A stretch of DNA of 64,000 nucleotides from Aequorivita sp. UBA3180 (lineage in GTDB: Bacteria; Bacteroidota; Bacteroidia; Flavobacteriales; Flavobacteriaceae). Of the stretch, positions 60,525 to 64,000 are shown piece by piece (the first letter of the stretch is position 1; every line of letters starts with the position of its first letter). The stretch covers positions 142,843-206,842 of the forward strand of contig DEXQ01000009.1 of the NCBI GenBank assembly GCA_002364215.1, given 5' to 3'. The position numbers and the translations under genes were made by a program. A model generated the notes under the pieces. It was not told the DNA's origin. It saw nothing but the letters and a program-made list of their open reading frames with translations, and made no database searches.

Positions 60525-61223
60525 CTACCACCAAACTATAAAGAAGCGCTCCACTGTATGGGGCGTTTTTTTATAGATCAAAGGCGATTTGTTCAAATTT
60601 AATTGATCTTCAATCAATAGTATTATTTCTGAAAAGCGGTACCAGTTTGTAATCGAGTTTATGGGCAGAAGCCATTCTTTTTTTGAGGGAATGGCATACT
60701 CGGCAGCTTCATCTTTTATGAAATCTGTAGGTTTTATGTAATAGCCCACGATACAATCTTTAAAATGCTTTGGAAATGTTTCGGCATTTAATTCCTTCGG
60801 AAAGAATAGAGAGGCTTTTAAGCATAATTGCTGTGATGTAGGTTCGGGAATGCCCAGGGATGCTAGCTTTTTTGTGGTTTCGGAAGTGTTGAGCAACGGA
60901 AACTGTTTGTGTTTTACCTTTTCCAGTTTTTCATACAGACTGTCCTTTCGGTTTGGGCCAATCCATTTTTGTGCTTCAGTATTGCCCCTGGCTTCATTGT
61001 ATAAATAGAATTTACAGGCCAATTCTATGTGGACAACTTCATCAGTTTTGAGATTTAGAGCTATATAATCCAACTCTCCCAAGGTTTCCTTTTCACCATG
61101 GATTTGTAGGTTTGCGGCAAGGAGTTCAAAGTATTTTGATTGTTTGAGATAGGCTTCAAAACAAGCTTCGGCTTGCATGCCTAGTACAGCATTTTTGGGG
61201 AAGGTGTAATTGTTTACGGTCAC
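60525..61223 (-). CDS. DUF1853 protein, N-terminus uncertain
   Basis: The 232-residue frame from GTG 61221-61223 carries the DUF1853 signatures GELDYIALNLK, VHIELACKFYLYN, KWIGPNRKDSLYEKLEKV and KHFKDCIVGYYIKP. The domain has a PD-(D/E)xK-like GELD...ELxxKF pattern, so a nuclease fold is possible but activity is unproven. The frame stays open for another 34 codons upstream with family-like content (HLLQHFINSPELKIHSEQYP), but these contain no ATG, GTG or TTG. The real start may be an ATT at 61323-61325, or the original start is mutated. Its C-terminal codons coincide with the M28 terminator. Confidence 0.8.
   Translation of the reverse strand: MTVNNYTFPKNAVLGMQAEACFEAYLKQSKYFELLAANLQIHGEKETLGELDYIALNLKTDEVVHIELACKFYLYNEARGNTEAQKWIGPNRKDSLYEKLEKVKHKQFPLLNTSETTKKLASLGIPEPTSQQLCLKASLFFPKELNAETFPKHFKDCIVGYYIKPTDFIKDEAAEYAIPSKKEWLLPINSITNWYRFSEIILLIEDQLNLNKSPLIYKKTPHTVERFFIVWW
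60547..60572 (+). terminator. Terminator of the M28 gene, inside an opposing gene end
   Basis: CGCTCC (60547-60552) pairs with GGGGCG (60560-60565) using one G-T pair, with seven T after it. It lies within the 3' end of the DUF1853 coding frame on the other strand. Confidence 0.65.
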
Positions 61224-61327
61224 TTCTTCCTTTAAAAATTCAAAATACTTAAAAGGATATTGCTCCGAATGTATTTTGAGTTCGGGTGAATTTATAAAGT
61301 GCTGTAAAAGGTGAGTCGTTTTAATGG

Positions 61328-61783
61328 CTATCGCTTTAGTACGCTTTCATATTTCGCAATCCACTCATTAACCGATATTTTTGTGGTTAGCTCTCCCAGT
61401 AATTCAAAGGGAATGTTTTTAGGGTTTTTGAAACGGATGCAGCTCTTGCCCATATCCAGTTTGCCAGTGGCGTGCTTGGGGTATTGTTGAGTAAACCATT
61501 TCATCAAATCTGGGTCGCTGTAAATGCCCATATGGTAAAAACCAATGTGGTTTTTTTGGGATGCCAAAGCCATAAACGGAAGCGCATCTTTCGGATTGCA
61601 ATGATAGCCATCAGGGTAAATGCTGTGCGGAACTACATAGCCCAACATCCCGTACTGCATGGTTTCCTCGAAACCTTTCGGAAGGTTTTTCTTTACTGTT
61701 TCGCGTAGCTTCTGCATTACTTCCTTTCGGTCTTCGGGCAGTTCGGCTATGTATTGGTCTGGAGTTGTGGCTTTGGATTGCAT
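61328..61783 (-). CDS. DUF1801 domain protein
   Basis: A 151-residue cytoplasmic protein of the DUF1801 (YdhG-like) family. It has TPDQYIAELPEDRKEVMQKLR at the start, MQYGMLGYVVPHSIYPDGYH, ASQKNHIGFYHMGIYSDP and SCIRFKNPKNIPFELLGEL. The family forms an alpha-beta sandwich of unknown function. It precedes the DUF1853 frame on the same strand, separated by only a couple of bases if the upstream ATT start is used. Confidence 0.92.
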   Translation of the reverse strand: MQSKATTPDQYIAELPEDRKEVMQKLRETVKKNLPKGFEETMQYGMLGYVVPHSIYPDGYHCNPKDALPFMALASQKNHIGFYHMGIYSDPDLMKWFTQQYPKHATGKLDMGKSCIRFKNPKNIPFELLGELTTKISVNEWIAKYESVLKR

Positions 61784-61853
61784 TAATTGAATGTTGAATG
61801 ATTAAAATTCAAAGTTAAAGGAATTTTAGAGATTTTTTGTCGATCTTAATTCC

Positions 61854-61886
61854 ACCGCAAGAAGACCGCAAGAAGACCGCAAGTAA
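61854..61886. repeat. Three tandem 11-bp repeats ACCGCAAGAAG
   Basis: Two exact copies (61854-61864 and 61865-61875) and one near-copy (61876-61886) in non-coding DNA between the DUF1801 and secreted-protein genes. Confidence 0.8.
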
Positions 61887-62011
61887 ACCCGAAGTATAAT
61901 TTTAGTGATTATGGGTACTTATTATTATAGATAAATGAAAAGTTGGGATTGTTTATGGCAAGTTTTTGTTGCTGAAAATATAATTGTACTTTCCCATAAA
62001 ATTTGATAGCA

Positions 62012-62344
62012 ATGAGAATATTTAAAACACTGTCCATAATTATCCTTTTCGCCTTATTTACTGTGGAAGGGTATTCGCAGGAGATAACGAAGTATGATTT
62101 TCTTGAAGTAATAGTTGTCCAAAAAGCGAACAACCGCGGAAAGGTGAAACGTATAAAAGTGGAGGAGCAGACTTCGCTCTTAGGTCAAAATATTTCTATT
62201 GAGGAAATAGAGGATATTGAGGAAACTTCAACCTTGCTAAATTATATGAACGCCCACGACTGGGAGTTTTTGGACCGCCAATCTGTGGTTTCTGAAGATA
62301 ACGACCCGGTGTGGATGAGTTATATTTTTAGGAAACGGAAGTAG
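62012..62344 (+). CDS. Small secreted protein
   Basis: A 110-residue protein with a signal peptide (FKTLSIIILFALFTVEGYSQ). The start ATG 62012 is preferred to TTG 62003 because it places the signal directly at the N-terminus. The mature part is charged, with an ISIEEIEDIEE acidic segment and a final beta element (DPVWMSYIFRKRK). It resembles small flavobacterial secreted proteins with LNYMNAHDWEF-like motifs; no function is known. Confidence 0.72.
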   Translation: MRIFKTLSIIILFALFTVEGYSQEITKYDFLEVIVVQKANNRGKVKRIKVEEQTSLLGQNISIEEIEDIEETSTLLNYMNAHDWEFLDRQSVVSEDNDPVWMSYIFRKRK

Positions 62345-62369
62345 CTTGTTAGATTTTTTATTAATAAAA

Positions 62370-62720
62370 CTATTTCCTTAAAATCTTTTCCATCGCCTTG
62401 CCTTTTGCCAGCTCGTCCACCAGCTTATCCATATAGCGGATTTTTTGCATAAGGGGCTCTTCAATATCCTCTACACGGTAGCCGCAGATAACGCCCGTAA
62501 TTTTGGAAACGTTGGGGTTTAATTGTGGGACTTGGGCGAAAAAATCTTCAAAAGTGGTTTTGTTTTCTATGGTTTGCTGCAGTTGGTCTTGGGTATAGCC
62601 CGTTAACCAGCAGATGATGGTGTCCACCTCTTCTTTGGTGCGTCCCTTTTTTTCAGCTTTCGTAATGTAGTGTGGGTACACACTGGCAAAGGCCATTTTA
62701 TAGATTCGTTCGTTTTTCAT
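62370..62720 (-). CDS. DUF2200 protein
   Basis: A 116-residue helical cytoplasmic protein of DUF2200. It begins [22 protein letters not shown], followed by [55 protein letters not shown] and [18 protein letters not shown]. The family is widespread and uncharacterised. It converges on the small secreted gene and follows the PLP enzyme gene on the same strand. Confidence 0.93.
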   Translation of the reverse strand: MKNERIYKMAFASVYPHYITKAEKKGRTKEEVDTIICWLTGYTQDQLQQTIENKTTFEDFFAQVPQLNPNVSKITGVICGYRVEDIEEPLMQKIRYMDKLVDELAKGKAMEKILRK

Positions 62721-62773
62721 TAATCGTTATTTTCAAGCAAACCTACGTATGCCCTTTTCAAACCCCAATTTAC

Positions 62774-64000
62774 TCAAATATTATCAACAAACTTTAAAAA
62801 CACTTTTTTGTGACGATCCAGATCCATATTCCCCGACAGGGATGCACGCACAATGTAATCTTTATCGCCTTCCTTGGTCGTGCCCTGCGTGGAGGTGGCG
62901 GGGATGGTCCAATAACATCCCTTTAACTGTCCATAGCTTACACAGAACTTGCTTTCCTTCGGAATCTCGGTAATCATCAAGTTAATGAGCTTCAGGTTAA
63001 GAGCGCGCTTATACGCTTCCCGTTCTTCATCTGTGTTTCCTTTCGTTGGAAGATCCAATGAAAAAACCGATGGGGTAAAGCCTTGCGCTGCCAATTCATC
63101 TGAAACAAAATTGATTTTTGCATCCGGCAAGGTCTCTTTGATAAAGTTTACAAACTCACGCGTATTCTCATACGCATCCTTAATCCGTTGGTTCATAGAC
63201 GGCAGTTGCTCGGCTAATATTTCATACTGAAGTGCAGTGGCCTCGTTATCGCAAAGGGTGAGATGCAACGCTATTTTTTCCATCAAGTCGTGCGTTTTTG
63301 TGTTTCCCACTACATAACCGGCCGTACATTTTCCACCACTTGGGAATTTTGATCCACTGGCATACGAAATGGCCCGAACGGTTGAAAGAATTTCCCCTTC
63401 ACCCAAAAAGTGATAATTGGGGCAAAAGGTTTGGTCGAGAATAAATACGGGGTCGATGGCAGTAGTGCCGTTTGCGGTTTTGCGCTCTTTGCTTAAAACT
63501 GCCTTTAATTGCTGCAAGTTTGGCACTTCAACCCTAGGGTTTGTGGGTATTTCGGCAATGATGTAGGGCACGGCATCTTCCTTGGCGACTTCAGTTAAAA
63601 CAGTGTCTATGCTTTGCACCATATCGTTATCGCCGTCCACCAATAAATCTACAATTTGCACATTGTCTAGGCAGGCCGCCACGCGTCTTGCTTGGTCGTT
63701 GGTGCCGCCGTAACAGTTGGGTGGGACAAGGAATTTGATGGGTTTTCCGGGGTGGTTTTTCTGCGCATCGTGGATAAGCCCCATCATAATGGCGTATTGA
63801 ATGGAAAGCCCACTGGAAGCAACGAGCGGGGTGGTGGGCGAGCCCGTGATTTCCTTTATGGAGTTTAGAACGCTCTTTTTATCTTCCGCAACATTGCTTT
63901 TGGGTTCAGCAACGGCCGTTTGATCCATCAGCGCCTTAAGGGCCACAAGGCAATTGGCGGGCGTCATGGCGATGGTTTCCCTTCTGCGGACGTGCTGGAT
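62774..64000 (-). CDS. PLP-dependent Cys/Met-metabolism-type enzyme, 5' end cut by window
   Basis: The frame runs off the right edge: codons to 64000 read IQHVRRRETIA before the internal Met at 63965-63967, so the true N-terminus lies outside. The 408 visible residues have SSGLSIQYAIMMGL, PNCYGGTNDQARRVA, IIAEIPTNPRVEVPN, FILDQTFCPNYHF and the lysine segment SYASGSKFPSGGK, as in fold-type I Cys/Met enzymes. Bacteroidota members of this type are about 600 residues. The exact reaction is unknown. Confidence 0.85.
   Translation of the reverse strand: MQHVRRRETIAMTPANCLVALKALMDQTAVAEPKSNVAEDKKSVLNSIKEITGSPTTPLVASSGLSIQYAIMMGLIHDAQKNHPGKPIKFLVPPNCYGGTNDQARRVAACLDNVQIVDLLVDGDNDMVQSIDTVLTEVAKEDAVPYIIAEIPTNPRVEVPNLQQLKAVLSKERKTANGTTAIDPVFILDQTFCPNYHFLGEGEILSTVRAISYASGSKFPSGGKCTAGYVVGNTKTHDLMEKIALHLTLCDNEATALQYEILAEQLPSMNQRIKDAYENTREFVNFIKETLPDAKINFVSDELAAQGFTPSVFSLDLPTKGNTDEEREAYKRALNLKLINLMITEIPKESKFCVSYGQLKGCYWTIPATSTQGTTKEGDKDYIVRASLSGNMDLDRHKKVFLKFVDNI

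Overview
This 64 kb window is chromosomal DNA of a Bacteroidota member, almost certainly family Flavobacteriaceae (inference; the genus cannot be fixed by reading). The grounds are: promoters of the TTG-N17-23-TAnnTTTG type; the near absence of Shine-Dalgarno motifs; a type IX secretion sorting domain; the families DUF4293, DUF1599, DUF4197, DUF4920, DUF6268, BT_3928 and Lacal_2735; type III glutamine synthetase; and a DnaJ with a reduced zinc finger. The DNA is AT-rich and densely coding. No rRNA, CRISPR array, prophage or intact insertion sequence was seen. One tRNA gene, tRNA-Arg(ACG), is present.

Layout. 0-13 kb is housekeeping: truA, an exporter ABC, cdaA, PAP2, folP, DUF1599, a DoxX-DUF6624 fusion, an orphan peptide-type permease, then a thioredoxin-like protein-tpiA-prmA operon and clpS. 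A 420-bp element lies inside this block (7463-7882): a frameshifted S23 four-helix-bundle gene between 32-nt inverted repeats. 13-19 kb holds tRNA-Arg, apt, a Ca/Na antiporter and glutamine synthetase III behind a large upstream dyad. 19.4-25.8 kb is a complete curli-type amyloid locus: an 11-residue-repeat curlin, a minor curlin, CsgE with a CsgH-like N-terminal domain, CsgF, CsgG with an extra C-terminal beta-barrel, and a lipoprotein.

25.8-36 kb carries purM, prfA, pyrF, a BtuF-like protein, DUF4197, a T9SS cargo protein and an IcmF-type fused acyl-CoA mutase. 36-40 kb holds an Xre-RES toxin-antitoxin pair with an operator-like dyad, two divergent tandem paralogues, an Lrp regulator and an MFS transporter preceded by a promoter, mini-ORF and terminator that look like an attenuator. 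40-64 kb is mixed: fluoride exporter, M49 and M28 peptidases, ilvE, mnmD, YceI, grpE-dnaJ, an ABC-2 transporter, a DUF6268 barrel overlapping a short NtrC-like regulator, ppk2, several DUF genes and a PLP enzyme cut by the window end.

How genes work together. The curli locus supplies subunits, chaperone, pore and pore-associated factor for an extracellular amyloid, and its two apparent domain fusions are the most unusual protein-level features. The S23 element has the architecture of an rRNA intervening sequence but sits between protein genes. All assignments come from reading motifs and protein sequences; no database search was run.
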